A DNA stretch of 44,367 bases from Burkholderiales bacterium (GCA_030604135.1 JAUVWL010000029.1:1-44367); one strand, 5' to 3'. Numbered from the stretch's first letter, positions 28,325 through 37,310 are shown. Numbers and translations are program-made. Notes: generated from the sequence alone by a model not told the origin.

Positions 28325-29794
28325 ATGCGCCTCCTCGGCAAAGCGCTCACGTTTGATGACGTCCTGCTGGTGCCTGCCTATTCGCAGGTCCTTCCCAAAG
28401 ACACCTCCCTGGCCACCCAGTTCACCCGCAACATCCGGCTGAACCTGCCCCTGGTCTCTGCCGCGATGGACACCGTCACGGAAGCTAGACTGGCGATCGC
28501 CATTGCGCAAGAGGGTGGCATCGGTATCGTTCACAAGAACCTTTCTGCCCAGGAGCAGGCGGCCCAGGTGGCCAAGGTCAAGCGCTACGAATCCGGGGTG
28601 TTGCGCGACCCGGTGGTGATCAGCCCGCAAACCACGGTGCGTCAGGTCATGCGCCTGTCCGACGAGCTGGGCGTGTCGGGTTTTCCGGTCGTGGATGGCG
28701 GGCGGGTGGTGGGCATTGTCACCGGGCGTGACCTTCGATTCGAGAGCCGCTACGAGATAGCGGTCAGCGAAATCATGACGCCTCGGGAGCGGCTGGTCAC
28801 GGTGCCGGAAGGTACCACGCCCGAACAGGCCAAGGCGCTGCTGAACAAGCACAAGCTCGAGCGCTTGCTGGTGGTCAACGACGCGTTCGAGCTCAAGGGC
28901 TTGATCACGGTGAAGGACATCACCAAACAGCTGAATTTTCCCAATGCGGCCCGTGACGCAGCAGGGCGCCTGCGGGTCGGTGCCGCAGTCGGGGTGGGTG
29001 AGGGCACCGAGGAAAGGGTCGAAGCCCTGGTCAAGGCCGGCGTGGATGCCATCGTGGTGGATACGGCACACGGTCACAGTAAGGGCGTCATTGATCGCGT
29101 GCGCTGGGTCAAACAGAATTACCCGCAAGTGGACGTGATCGGCGGCAACATCGCGACCGGCAGCGCGGCGATCGCACTGGTCGAGGCCGGTGCCGACGGT
29201 GTCAAGGTCGGCATCGGACCGGGCTCCATCTGCACGACGCGTATCGTGGCGGGTGTGGGTGTTCCGCAAATCATGGCCATCGACAACGTCGCCTCGGCTC
29301 TGCAGACCACTGGTGTGCCCATGATTGCCGATGGTGGCATCCGTTACTCCGGTGACATTGCCAAGGCCATCGCAGCGGGCGCCAACGCCGTGATGATGGG
29401 TGGTATGTTTGCTGGTACCGAAGAGGCGCCCGGAGAAATTGTCCTGTACCAGGGGCGCAGCTACAAGAGCTATCGGGGCATGGGTTCCATTGGTGCCATG
29501 CAACAAGGCAGTGCGGACCGGTACTTCCAGGAAAGCAGCACAGGCAATCCAAATGCCGACAAGCTGGTGCCCGAAGGCATCGAAGGACGTGTGCCTTACA
29601 AAGGCTCGGTGGTGGCGATCATCTACCAGATGGCGGGTGGTCTGCGCGCGGCGATGGGTTACTGCGGCTGCCCGAGCATCGAGCACATGCGCGCCAAGGC
29701 CGAGTTTGTCGAGATCACGTCGGCCGGCATCCGTGAAAGTCATGTCCACGACGTGCAGATCACCAAGGAGGCCCCGAACTACCGGGCTGACTGA
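28325..29794 (+). CDS. guaB: IMP dehydrogenase
   Basis: A 489-residue enzyme that oxidises IMP to XMP with NAD+, the committed step of GMP synthesis. It has the N-terminal [13 protein letters not shown] block, a pair of CBS domains (about residues 95-210) that bind regulatory nucleotides, and the active-site loop [13 protein letters not shown] with catalytic Cys at about residue 303. The flap motif with [10 protein letters not shown] is complete. A TACAAT at 28298-28303 is a plausible -10, without a good -35. In many Burkholderiales guaA lies close by; here four other genes sit between them. Confidence 0.97.
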   Translation: MRLLGKALTFDDVLLVPAYSQVLPKDTSLATQFTRNIRLNLPLVSAAMDTVTEARLAIAIAQEGGIGIVHKNLSAQEQAAQVAKVKRYESGVLRDPVVISPQTTVRQVMRLSDELGVSGFPVVDGGRVVGIVTGRDLRFESRYEIAVSEIMTPRERLVTVPEGTTPEQAKALLNKHKLERLLVVNDAFELKGLITVKDITKQLNFPNAARDAAGRLRVGAAVGVGEGTEERVEALVKAGVDAIVVDTAHGHSKGVIDRVRWVKQNYPQVDVIGGNIATGSAAIALVEAGADGVKVGIGPGSICTTRIVAGVGVPQIMAIDNVASALQTTGVPMIADGGIRYSGDIAKAIAAGANAVMMGGMFAGTEEAPGEIVLYQGRSYKSYRGMGSIGAMQQGSADRYFQESSTGNPNADKLVPEGIEGRVPYKGSVVAIIYQMAGGLRAAMGYCGCPSIEHMRAKAEFVEITSAGIRESHVHDVQITKEAPNYRAD

Positions 29795-29817
29795 CCCCAG
29801 GTCGAATTTAGGAGGAG

Positions 29818-29838
29818 AGCGGGTGAGGTCTGCCCGCT
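29818..29838 (+). terminator. Weak hairpin downstream of guaB
   Basis: AGCGGG (29818-29823) and CCCGCT (29833-29838) form a 6-base stem with a 9-base loop, followed by TGTGTCTCGTT. It lies just before the end of the convergent dehydratase gene. It is a possible but weak terminator. Confidence 0.35.
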
Positions 29839-29855
29839 TGTGTCTCGTTGCTGCG

Positions 29856-30332
29856 TCAGCCTCTGAGGGCCAGGAGCAACTGGAGTTGGGCAGCGACTTC
29901 CTCGAACTGGACCACGTCAATGTGGGCGTGGGCCAGCGTCGGCCCCAGCAGACGCGTTTTTGCGCGAAATTGGATGATCTGGCCCGTGCGAACCGGTACG
30001 TGAAACTCGCATCGACGCAGGCCGGCGAGCATGCCGAGGCCTTCTGCGCGGTTGGATGAAGGGGGAGCAACGGCCAGCAGACCTGCTCCAGCAGCCTGCG
30101 CGGCAGCCTCCACGAGCAGCGTGGCAGGAACCGCAGAGGCGAGCCACCCGCCTATGAACGGCTCTCCTTCCGTCCAGAGGGCTTCACCGGTGAATGTGTT
30201 CCGTGCGTGCACCGTGAGCCTGCGCAACAAAAGCATGCTGCCCCGGTGTGGGAGCAGCTCAAGGATGTCGGCATGTTCATAGACCGCGTGGACATTATCG
30301 GCCGCCGCGTTGACCCGACCTGCGCCTGTCAT
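29856..30332 (-). CDS. 3-hydroxyacyl-ACP dehydratase-like hotdog-fold protein (ApeP type)
   Basis: A 158-residue hotdog-fold protein resembling the dehydratases of aryl-polyene-type pathways more than FabZ. LLPHRGSMLLLRRL (about residues 26-39) carries the His of the LPHR motif. The second block, FIGGWLASAVPATLLVEAAAQAAG, has the conserved Glu and Ala-Gln but lacks the GHFP of FabZ. It likely dehydrates a 3-hydroxyacyl chain on the carrier protein encoded two genes upstream. The ATG overlaps the ketosynthase TGA (ATGA), so the two are co-translated. The substrate is unknown. Confidence 0.72.
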   Translation of the reverse strand: MTGAGRVNAAADNVHAVYEHADILELLPHRGSMLLLRRLTVHARNTFTGEALWTEGEPFIGGWLASAVPATLLVEAAAQAAGAGLLAVAPPSSNRAEGLGMLAGLRRCEFHVPVRTGQIIQFRAKTRLLGPTLAHAHIDVVQFEEVAAQLQLLLALRG

Positions 30333-31621
30333 CTGCCTTCCAGCTCGATCCGTTTGGCGATCAGGCAGGCATTGCTGCCGCCAAATGCAAATGAATTGCT
30401 GAGGACAGCACGCAGGGCCGGATCCTTCAGGGGCCCATTCAGAACATGCCGCAATGGACAGTCGGGGTCGGGGTCAGCCAGGCCCGCTGTGGGAGGCAAC
30501 TGACCGCGCTGCAGGGCCAGCACGGCGAGGACCATCTCCAGCGCTCCGGCGGCACCAATCAGATGCCCGTGGGTACCTTTGGTGGAACTGACGGGCAGCT
30601 GGTCTGCATGGACGCCAAACACCGCACGAATGGAACGGGCCTCGATCACGTCACCGGCATCGGTGGCGGTGCCGTGGGCGTTGATGTAACCAATGTCGGA
30701 GGGTTGCAGTCCGGCATCGGCCAGTGCATGGCGCATGGCGCGCTCTTGTCCCTCTTGTGAGGGCGCGGTGAGGTGTGTGGCATCGCTGGTGGCGCCATAT
30801 CCGCACAAGGCCGCCAGCACAGGTGCCGACCGCTGCTGCGCCAGGTCCGCTCGCTCCAGCACCAGGCAAGCCGCACCCTCACCCAGCACGAAACCTTGCC
30901 TGTTTCTGTCAAACGGTCGGCAGCCGTGGGCACTTTGTTCTTGCCCACCCTTGGCCAGCACCCGCAGGGCGTTCCATGCCATGTAGGCCCCTGGATTGAT
31001 CATGGCCTCGGTGCCAAAAACCACGGCGGCGTCCAGCCATCCGTGCCGTATCGCTCGCATGGCTTCACCCAGTGCTATGGCGGACGAAGCGCAGGCCACA
31101 CTGTAGGTGAATCCATGCCCCCTAAGGCCGTGTTTCATCGACACAGCGGCCACTGGCGCATTGGCCATCATGCGTGGCACAGACAATGGGTGCATGATGG
31201 TCGGGTTGCGACCGGTCTTTTCCTGAGCCAGACATGCCTCGTGGAAGCGTGTGTACAGCGCATCCACAGTCTGGGCTCCACCAAATCCGATCCCGCCATA
31301 GACGCCGATGCGGTCCCGATCCACATCGGCCTTCTGGTCCAGCAACCCCGACCTGGAGATCGCTTCATCGCAGGCGACCAGGGCCAATTGGGTGGCCCGG
31401 TCCAGAGACTGCGCCTGTCGATCCGTTTTGTCCAGCAGATCGGGGGCCAGCGCAGCCAGGCTGTGCGGCATCCACTGGCACACCTCGGCTGGCGCCGGCC
31501 CAATCGCACTGTCGCCGGTCAGGGCACGGTCCATGCTGGACTCAGCGTCTCTGCCCAGCGGGCAGTACGCGCCAACACCGGTGATCCAGACGTCCTGGCT
31601 CAAGGCATCAATGGGTGGCAC
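30329..31621 (-). CDS. Beta-ketoacyl-ACP synthase II family protein
   Basis: A FabF-like condensing enzyme of 430 residues. The catalytic triad is intact: Cys at about residue 177 (YSVACASSA), His316 (NAHGTAT) and His353 (THGHLIGAAG). GFVLGEGAACLVLE and NSFAFGGSNACL are further family blocks. The start is uncertain. GTG 31621, preceded by AGAGGGTGGCA, looks best; GTG 31645 and TTG 31600 are also open. All three are close to the end of the acyl carrier gene, so the genes overlap or abut. It is part of an ACP-KS-DH minus-strand unit inserted between guaB and guaA. It is a second ketosynthase type and not the housekeeping fabF, which normally sits in the fab cluster. Confidence 0.88.
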   Translation of the reverse strand: MPPIDALSQDVWITGVGAYCPLGRDAESSMDRALTGDSAIGPAPAEVCQWMPHSLAALAPDLLDKTDRQAQSLDRATQLALVACDEAISRSGLLDQKADVDRDRIGVYGGIGFGGAQTVDALYTRFHEACLAQEKTGRNPTIMHPLSVPRMMANAPVAAVSMKHGLRGHGFTYSVACASSAIALGEAMRAIRHGWLDAAVVFGTEAMINPGAYMAWNALRVLAKGGQEQSAHGCRPFDRNRQGFVLGEGAACLVLERADLAQQRSAPVLAALCGYGATSDATHLTAPSQEGQERAMRHALADAGLQPSDIGYINAHGTATDAGDVIEARSIRAVFGVHADQLPVSSTKGTHGHLIGAAGALEMVLAVLALQRGQLPPTAGLADPDPDCPLRHVLNGPLKDPALRAVLSNSFAFGGSNACLIAKRIELEGR

Positions 31622-31883
31622 TGCCACCCTCTGGCCATTGCCCACCGTGGTGCTTCAGGACCGCCGACTCGATATCGGCGACCATTTCGTCGAAGCTCAT
31701 TTCCATGTAACGCATCGGCTCGTTGATCTGGAATCCGTATCGATCCTCGACTTCAAACAGCATCTCGACCAGCCCCAGTGAGTCCAGTTCGAGGTCAGCA
31801 ACTCGCAGCCCATGCTGTTCGAATTTGGCCGGGTCAACCTGTGCCTGGTCTACAAGAAAGCGCTGGATCGTGTCGCGAAGCAT
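31608..31883 (-). CDS. Acyl carrier protein
   Basis: A 91-residue acyl carrier protein. The phosphopantetheine attachment Ser is at about residue 35 in DLELDSLGLVEMLFEVED, the standard DSL motif at the start of helix II; the fold covers about residues 1-78. The C-terminal 13 residues are an extra tail. The ATG at 31883 is where family similarity starts; the open frame extends upstream but without family sequence. It is the first gene of a minus-strand unit with the ketosynthase and the dehydratase. It is acidic and diverged from typical AcpP, fitting a dedicated carrier rather than the fatty acid synthase one. Confidence 0.88.
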   Translation of the reverse strand: MLRDTIQRFLVDQAQVDPAKFEQHGLRVADLELDSLGLVEMLFEVEDRYGFQINEPMRYMEMSFDEMVADIESAVLKHHGGQWPEGGSATH

Positions 31884-31987
31884 GCCAAATGAGATGTGTG
31901 GGGGTGGGGCGATTGTATGTCCCGGAGAAAAGTGGCTGCTTTGCCAGACGCAGGCCTTATCCGGGAGAGTCACCAAGGCGGGGCACC

Positions 31988-31993
31988 TATAAT
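31988..31993 (+). promoter_or_regulatory. Consensus -10 box immediately upstream of the PAP2 gene
   Basis: A perfect TATAAT ends 9 bases before the ATG at 32003, so a transcript started here would have almost no leader. No good -35 lies 16-18 bases upstream (31965-31971), so activity is uncertain. The intergenic region to the divergent acyl carrier gene is 119 bases. Confidence 0.4.
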
Positions 31994-32002
31994 GAGAGAC
32001 AC

Positions 32003-32674
32003 ATGCACAGACCGTCCTCTCTCCACCTGCTTTGGCAGCCTGTCCGGGCATGGTGGGGCCTGAAGGCCGTGGGTACAAGCGCCTTCATGTGGGGTTTTTT
32101 CCTCATCTACTTCCACTTGCTGGAGAACCCGAGGACCGCGCCAGCGGAGATGCCGCTGACGCCCCTGGATGCTTGGGTGCCTTTCCATCCGGTGGCGTGG
32201 CTGTTCTACCTTTCCCTTTGGGTGTACACCAGCCTGCCTGTTGCGCTGCAGCCCTCACTGCGCCAACTCATCTATTATGGATTGGCCATCGCGTTGCTCT
32301 GCGCCACCGGCCTGACTTTCTTCTATTGGTGGCCAACCGTCATTCCGGTGAGCCATGTCTTGCCTGACGACCACACCTGGAACCTGCTTGCGGGTGTGGA
32401 TGCGCCGGGCAATGCCTTCCCATCGCTTCATGTGGCCACCAGCGTGTTCAGTGCCATCTGGATCGATGCCCGGCTTCGCGAAATTGGATTGGGCCATCGA
32501 TGGCGATGGGCCAACGGCCTGTGGTGCCTGGCCATCGTGCTTTCCACCGTGGCAACGAGGCAGCATGTGGTACTCGATGTGGTCGGCGGGCTGGTATTGG
32601 CTTTGCCCCTGGCGTGGTTGACACTCTGGGCGCCTTCTCGATTTCGCTGGCGGAAACCGTCGGTTGCGGTCTGA
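32003..32674 (+). CDS. PAP2 superfamily membrane phosphatase/phosphotransferase
   Basis: A 223-residue protein with about five or six membrane spans. The PAP2 motifs are of the inositolphosphotransferase-like (PAP2_3) sort: NAFPSLHVATSVFSAIW at about residues 137-153, with PSLH at 140-143 in place of the classic PSGH, and TRQHVVLDVVGG with Arg186, His188 and Asp192. Such proteins dephosphorylate or transfer lipid head groups at the outer face of the inner membrane. The divergent acyl carrier/ketosynthase/dehydratase genes next to it suggest a shared lipid substrate. That link is inference from position. Confidence 0.83.
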   Translation: MHRPSSLHLLWQPVRAWWGLKAVGTSAFMWGFFLIYFHLLENPRTAPAEMPLTPLDAWVPFHPVAWLFYLSLWVYTSLPVALQPSLRQLIYYGLAIALLCATGLTFFYWWPTVIPVSHVLPDDHTWNLLAGVDAPGNAFPSLHVATSVFSAIWIDARLREIGLGHRWRWANGLWCLAIVLSTVATRQHVVLDVVGGLVLALPLAWLTLWAPSRFRWRKPSVAV

Positions 32675-32791
32675 GCCCGGCATTTGGTACCTGTACCCAG
32701 GTCGCCTCACGCCGGAGACCAGCTACGATCAATAGCTCAACAGTTGACGGGGTCAGCTGAGACAAGTGGCACCCACGGGTGTCGGTACATC

Positions 32792-34408
32792 ATGAAACAC
32801 GCCAAGATTCTTATTCTCGATTTCGGGTCCCAGGTGACCCAGCTGATCGCGCGGCGCGTGCGCGAAGCCCATGTCTATTGCGAAGTGCATCCGTGCGATG
32901 TAAGCGACGAATGGGTTCACGCCTACGCAGCAGACGGCATGCTCAAGGGCGTGATCCTCTCGGGAAGCCATGCCAGCGTCTACGAGGTGGATGACAAGGC
33001 GCCGGATGCGGTTTTTGAGCTGGGCGTGCCCGTTCTGGGCATTTGTTACGGCATGCAAACCATGGCGCAGCAACTGGGGGGCAAGGTCGAGGCTGGTCAC
33101 ACCCGGGAGTTCGGCTACGCCGAGGTGCGTGCCCGAGGACACACCCCCTTGCTTAGAGACATCGCCGACTTCCACACCCCGGAGGGTCACGGCATGCTTA
33201 AAGTCTGGATGAGCCACGGCGACAAGGTCACGGCAATGCCGCCGGGGTTCAAGCTCATGGCCAGCACCGACAGCTGCCCGATCGCTGGCATGGCCGACGA
33301 GGCACGCCACTTCTATGCGGTGCAGTTCCACCCGGAAGTGACCCACACCGTTCAGGGTCGGGCCATGCTGGAGCGCTTTGTGCTCGAAATCTGCGGTGCC
33401 AGCCCGGATTGGGTGATGCGGGATCACATTGCCGAGGCGGTCGAGCTGATCCGTCAGCAGGTGGGTGATGAAGAGGTGATCCTGGGCCTGTCGGGCGGTG
33501 TGGACTCGTCGGTGGCTGCGGCCCTGATTCATCGGGCCATAGGCGACCAGCTGACCTGCGTCTTTGTCGACCATGGGCTGTTGCGGCTCAACGAAGGCGA
33601 CATGGTGATGGAGATGTTTGCCGGCAAGCTGCACGCCAAGGTGGTGCGTGTCGATGCCAGCGAGCTGTTCCTCGGCGAGCTGGCTGGCGTGAGCGATCCT
33701 GAGCAGAAGCGCAAGATCATCGGCCGATTGTTTGTTGACGTGTTCAAGGCGGAAGCCGCCAAACTGACTTCAGGTGACACATCCAAAAAGGGCGCCAAGT
33801 GGTTGGCCCAGGGAACAATTTACCCAGACGTCATCGAGTCCGGCGGCGCCAAGAGCAAGAAGGCCGTGACCATCAAGAGCCACCACAACGTGGGTGGACT
33901 TCCGGAACAGCTGGGGCTGAAGCTGCTTGAGCCTTTGCGCGACCTGTTCAAGGACGAGGTGCGCGAACTCGGCGTTGCACTGGGCCTGCCGCACGACATG
34001 GTCTACCGGCATCCCTTCCCCGGGCCCGGCCTGGGCGTGCGCATCCTGGGTGAGGTCAAGAAGGACTACGCAGATCTGCTGCGTCGCGCCGATGCCATTT
34101 TCATCGAGGAATTGCGCTCCACCATCGAGCCCCACAGCGGAAAGAGCTGGTACGAGCTGACCAGCCAGGCCTTCACCGTCTTCCTTCCCGTCAAGAGTGT
34201 GGGCGTGATGGGCGATGGTCGCACCTATGACTATGTGGTTGCGCTGCGTGCGGTGCAGACCAGCGACTTCATGACCGCCGACTGGGCCGAACTGCCCTAC
34301 AGCCTGCTCAAGCGGGTGTCCAGTCGCATCATCAATGAGGTGCGCGGTATCAACCGGGTGACCTACGACGTGAGTTCAAAGCCACCCGCCACCATCGAGT
34401 GGGAGTAG
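32792..34408 (+). CDS. guaA: GMP synthase (glutamine-hydrolysing)
   Basis: A 538-residue two-domain enzyme that aminates XMP to GMP using glutamine and ATP. The N-terminal class I amidotransferase domain has its nucleophile Cys at about residue 85 (LGICYGMQ) and a matching QFHPEV. The ATP pyrophosphatase domain has [14 protein letters not shown], and the C-terminal dimerisation domain ends with the canonical PPATIEWE. The ATG at 32792 is set by family similarity. No clear promoter is seen in the 117 bases upstream, which contain a short GGTAC-CT-GTACC dyad at 32686-32697. Confidence 0.97.
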   Translation: MKHAKILILDFGSQVTQLIARRVREAHVYCEVHPCDVSDEWVHAYAADGMLKGVILSGSHASVYEVDDKAPDAVFELGVPVLGICYGMQTMAQQLGGKVEAGHTREFGYAEVRARGHTPLLRDIADFHTPEGHGMLKVWMSHGDKVTAMPPGFKLMASTDSCPIAGMADEARHFYAVQFHPEVTHTVQGRAMLERFVLEICGASPDWVMRDHIAEAVELIRQQVGDEEVILGLSGGVDSSVAAALIHRAIGDQLTCVFVDHGLLRLNEGDMVMEMFAGKLHAKVVRVDASELFLGELAGVSDPEQKRKIIGRLFVDVFKAEAAKLTSGDTSKKGAKWLAQGTIYPDVIESGGAKSKKAVTIKSHHNVGGLPEQLGLKLLEPLRDLFKDEVRELGVALGLPHDMVYRHPFPGPGLGVRILGEVKKDYADLLRRADAIFIEELRSTIEPHSGKSWYELTSQAFTVFLPVKSVGVMGDGRTYDYVVALRAVQTSDFMTADWAELPYSLLKRVSSRIINEVRGINRVTYDVSSKPPATIEWE

Positions 34409-34412
34409 TTCC

Positions 34413-34631
34413 ATGCGCGCCGGGGTGGGCCTGATCGGACTGCTGCTGGCTGTCCTGCTGGTGATGTGGCTGGTACGCCCAGCCAAGGTGACTGGGCCTG
34501 CTGCGCCGCCGTCGGCTCTTCAGTCCAGCGACGCCAGGCCCCAGAGCGAAGACCCGATCACCCCTGAAGACTTCAGGCGTGCGCTCGATGCGGCTGTGCA
34601 ATCTCGCACTGTGCCGGCGGAGGCCGAATGA
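34413..34631 (+). CDS. Small single-span membrane protein, unknown function
   Basis: A 72-residue peptide with one N-terminal hydrophobic segment (about residues 5-22) and a Pro/Ala/Ser/Glu-rich, probably disordered tail. The ATG lies four bases after the guaA stop, and the end overlaps the tadA start by four bases as ATGA, which together argue for a real, co-translated gene. I do not recognise a family. It may be an uncleaved signal anchor or a lipid-facing accessory peptide. Confidence 0.6.
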   Translation: MRAGVGLIGLLLAVLLVMWLVRPAKVTGPAAPPSALQSSDARPQSEDPITPEDFRRALDAAVQSRTVPAEAE

Positions 34632-36013
34632 ACCCGGTTATGCCATCGACCGAAGACGACGCGCGCTGGATGCGCGAGGCGCTGAACCAGGCGAAGCTGG
34701 CTGCCGGGCTGGGCGAGGTGCCGGTGGGTGCGGTGGTGGTGCGAGACGGGGTCGTGGTGGGACTTGGGCATAACCGCCCGCTGCGGTCACACGACCCGAC
34801 GGCACATGCCGAAATTGTGGCCTTGAGAGAGGCTGCGGCAGCCCTGGGAAACTACCGGCTGGATGGCTGCACCCTGTATGTCACGCTGGAGCCCTGCGCC
34901 ATGTGCAGTGGCGCCATGCTGCATGCGCGTCTGGACCGGCTGGTGTTTGGCGCCGCAGACCCCAAGACCGGGGCAGCCGGTTCGGTGATCGACCTGTTCG
35001 CGCAGGCAGCGCTCAACCACCAGACGCGGGTGACCTCGGGTGTTCTGGCCGAAGAGGGCGGGGCATTGCTGAAAGCCTTCTTCCAGGAACGCCGAAGCAA
35101 TCCCCAGCCCTTGCGTGAAGATGCGGTGCGCTGCCCTGATTCGGCTTTTGTGGACCTACCGGGCTACCCGTGGGTCCCTTGCTACCTCAGTGACCTGCCT
35201 TCACTGGCTGGCCTTCGCCTGCATTATTTGGACGAAGGGCCAGCATTTGGCGCCCGAACGTGGCTACTGCTGCACGGGAACCCGGCGTGGAGCTACCTTT
35301 ACCGCAAGATGATCCCTTCCTTGCTGGCGGCCGGGGACAGGGTGGTGGCGCCGGATCTGATCGGGTTCGGCCGCAGCGACAAACCCAAAAAGCCGCAATC
35401 GCACCGGTTCTCCTGGCACCGTCAGGTGCTGCTCGAGTTTGTTGAGCACCTGGACTTGCGCCATGTCGTGCTGGTGGTGCAGGACTGGGGTGGCCTGCTG
35501 GGCCTGACCCTGCCCATGGCCGCGCCAGAGCGGTATTCGGGTCTGCTGGTGATGAACACCTTGCTGGCAACGGGTGATCAACCCCTTTCGCCCGGGTTCC
35601 TCGATTGGCGAGCCATGTGCCGTCAGAAATCTGACTTTGATGTCGGCCGCCTGTTGCGCCGCGGCAATCCCCAGCTCAGTGACGCCGAGTGTGCGGCGTA
35701 CAACGCCCCTTTCCCCGACCGGGGTCATCGAGCCGCCTTGCGGGCCTTCCCCGACATGGTGCCGGAGTTTCCAGACAGCGACGGTGCCGCCATCTCGCGC
35801 GAGGCCCGGGATTTCTGGCAGCAACGCTGGCAGGGCCGGAGCCTGATGGTCATCGGTCAGCAAGACCCGGTGCTGGGTGAACCTGTCATGCGCTCCCTTC
35901 ACGCAGACATACGCAATTGTCCGCCACCTGTTTTGCTGCCACAGGCCGGCCACTTTGTGCAGGAGCATGGGGAAACCATTGCACGTTTGGCGCTCGCGCA
36001 TTTCAAGGATTGA
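34628..36013 (+). CDS. tadA: Fusion of tRNA adenosine(34) deaminase TadA with a DhlA-like haloalkane dehalogenase
   Basis: One continuous frame of 461 residues holds two complete enzymes. Residues 1-158 are TadA, which makes inosine at the wobble position of tRNA-Arg: zinc and proton-shuttle residues His60 and Glu62 in HAE, and Cys90 and Cys93 in PCAMC. Residues 163-461 are an alpha/beta hydrolase close to haloalkane dehalogenase DhlA from its first residues (DAVRCPDSAFVDLPGYPW) to its last. Nucleophile Asp286 with halide-binding Trp287 in VVQDWGG, the acid Asp413 and base His442 are all present. Trp327 could be the second halide-binding Trp. There is almost no linker. Compared with DhlA the cap region is about ten residues shorter. 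Whether the second domain dehalogenates in the cell is unknown. Confidence 0.9.
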   Translation: MNPVMPSTEDDARWMREALNQAKLAAGLGEVPVGAVVVRDGVVVGLGHNRPLRSHDPTAHAEIVALREAAAALGNYRLDGCTLYVTLEPCAMCSGAMLHARLDRLVFGAADPKTGAAGSVIDLFAQAALNHQTRVTSGVLAEEGGALLKAFFQERRSNPQPLREDAVRCPDSAFVDLPGYPWVPCYLSDLPSLAGLRLHYLDEGPAFGARTWLLLHGNPAWSYLYRKMIPSLLAAGDRVVAPDLIGFGRSDKPKKPQSHRFSWHRQVLLEFVEHLDLRHVVLVVQDWGGLLGLTLPMAAPERYSGLLVMNTLLATGDQPLSPGFLDWRAMCRQKSDFDVGRLLRRGNPQLSDAECAAYNAPFPDRGHRAALRAFPDMVPEFPDSDGAAISREARDFWQQRWQGRSLMVIGQQDPVLGEPVMRSLHADIRNCPPPVLLPQAGHFVQEHGETIARLALAHFKD

Positions 36014-36015
36014 AC

Positions 36016-36945
36016 ATGAGCCACATCTACATTTACTCGCCCTCCAGCGCCGTGCGCGACAAGGTGGCCTTTCGGCTCGGTGTTCGCCGTTTGCGGGCCC
36101 TGGGACACGAGGTGGAGATCGACGAAGCGGCACTGAGCAGCCACATGCGTTTTGCCGGTGACGATGCCACGCGGGTGGCAGCCATCGGCCGTGCAGCGGC
36201 CAGCGGTGCCGACGTGGCGCTGATCTCCAGGGGCGGTTATGGCCTGACGCGCATTCTGCCAGCCTTGCCCTATCGGCAACTGGCCAAGGCCATCGAAAAG
36301 GGCACACGTTTCGTGGGCCTGAGCGACTTCACCGCCCTGCAATGCGCCGTGCTTGCGCGCACGGGTGGGGTCACATGGGCCGGACCGGCGCTGGGCGAAG
36401 ACTTTGGTGTGGACCAGCCGGACGAGATCATGCAGGCCTGTTTCGACGATCTGCTGTGTGGGCAAGGGGAGGGAAGTGGCTGGCGCCTGCCTGCCTCGGA
36501 TGTCGGCAAGCTGCCTATCCACCGTGAGACCGGGCTCGCGGCCTTGCAGCTGAACAAGGCCACGCTATGGGGAGGCAACCTGTCGGTGCTCTGTGCCCTG
36601 GTCGGCACACCCTACTGGCCCTCCATCAAGGGCGGCGTTCTGTTTCTGGAAGACGTCAACGAACACCCGTACCGCATCGAGCGGCAACTCACGCAGTTGC
36701 TGCATGCCGGTGTGCTGGGTCGCCAGAAGGCCATTGTGCTGGGTGTGTTCAACCGCTACAAGGCGGTGTCGCACGACAGGGGGTTCAAGTTGCAGACCGT
36801 GGTGAACTGGCTGCGAGCACAGCTGAAAGTGCCGGTGCTCACCGGACTGCCGTTTGGACATGTCCCGACCAAGGTGCTGTTGCCGGTCGGTGAAACCGTG
36901 TCGCTGATGGTGGACGGTCGCGACGCGCTGCTTTACTGGGGTTGA
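36016..36945 (+). CDS. ldcA: LD-carboxypeptidase (peptidase family S66)
   Basis: A 309-residue cytosolic serine peptidase that removes the terminal D-Ala from recycled murein tetrapeptides. The S66 triad is visible: Ser103 in VGLSDFTAL, Glu212 in FLEDVNEHPYR and His282 in FGHVPTK. SRGGYGLTRIL and LWGGNLSVL are family blocks. The start at 36016 is two bases after the stop of the tadA fusion gene, so it is part of the same transcript. The protein is about as long as the Pseudomonas LdcA. Murein recycling is the family role; the neighbouring genes do not bear on it. Confidence 0.93.
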   Translation: MSHIYIYSPSSAVRDKVAFRLGVRRLRALGHEVEIDEAALSSHMRFAGDDATRVAAIGRAAASGADVALISRGGYGLTRILPALPYRQLAKAIEKGTRFVGLSDFTALQCAVLARTGGVTWAGPALGEDFGVDQPDEIMQACFDDLLCGQGEGSGWRLPASDVGKLPIHRETGLAALQLNKATLWGGNLSVLCALVGTPYWPSIKGGVLFLEDVNEHPYRIERQLTQLLHAGVLGRQKAIVLGVFNRYKAVSHDRGFKLQTVVNWLRAQLKVPVLTGLPFGHVPTKVLLPVGETVSLMVDGRDALLYWG

Positions 36946-36974
36946 GAATCTGATTACGCCCAGGGGGCGGGCCT

Positions 36975-37310
36975 TCAGTGGCGCTGTCGGCTGGAGGCGT
37001 CCATCAGGCTTTTGGGAACGAGCCCCTTGAACACCGGGGTCAGAGACTGCACCATGTTCACCGCTTTCGCTTCTCCGTGCATGCTGCTCAGGGCCGATAC
37101 CATTTCCGCGCGGGCATACCACAGCGCGTGCGCGTCGTGCAGGTAGCGCAGCTTCCGGCTGAGCTGGGGGTGCATTTTCACGCCGTCATCACCTAGCACA
37201 CGCAACATGGCCTGGCGAACGGGCTCAAGCGCCTCGGGTGAAGCCTTGCGAACTTCCGTACCGAGCAGCGCCGAAATGCTGTTGCGCAAGCCTGGCTTGA
37301 TGAAACGCAT
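36975..37310 (-). CDS. Conserved-looking small protein, unknown function
   Basis: A 111-residue, basic, probably helical soluble protein with no signal peptide or membrane span. It begins MRFIKPGLRNSISALLGTEV and has a HDAHALWYARAEMVSALSSMHGEAKA stretch. I do not recognise a family. The ATG at 37310 is preceded on the minus strand by GAGGATTGCATC, a reasonable ribosome binding site, and a fair promoter lies 35 bases further up. Codon use looks like that of its neighbours. It is convergent with ldcA and divergent from the cyclase gene. Confidence 0.68.
   Translation of the reverse strand: MRFIKPGLRNSISALLGTEVRKASPEALEPVRQAMLRVLGDDGVKMHPQLSRKLRYLHDAHALWYARAEMVSALSSMHGEAKAVNMVQSLTPVFKGLVPKSLMDASSRQRH

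Noticed and set aside
29811..30059. Plus-strand frame with a perfect GGAGG and a GTG start downstream of guaB
   Set aside because: Despite the good ribosome binding site it runs antisense through the dehydratase gene, has no family sequence, and the minus-strand gene has clear hotdog motifs and an overlapping operon partner.
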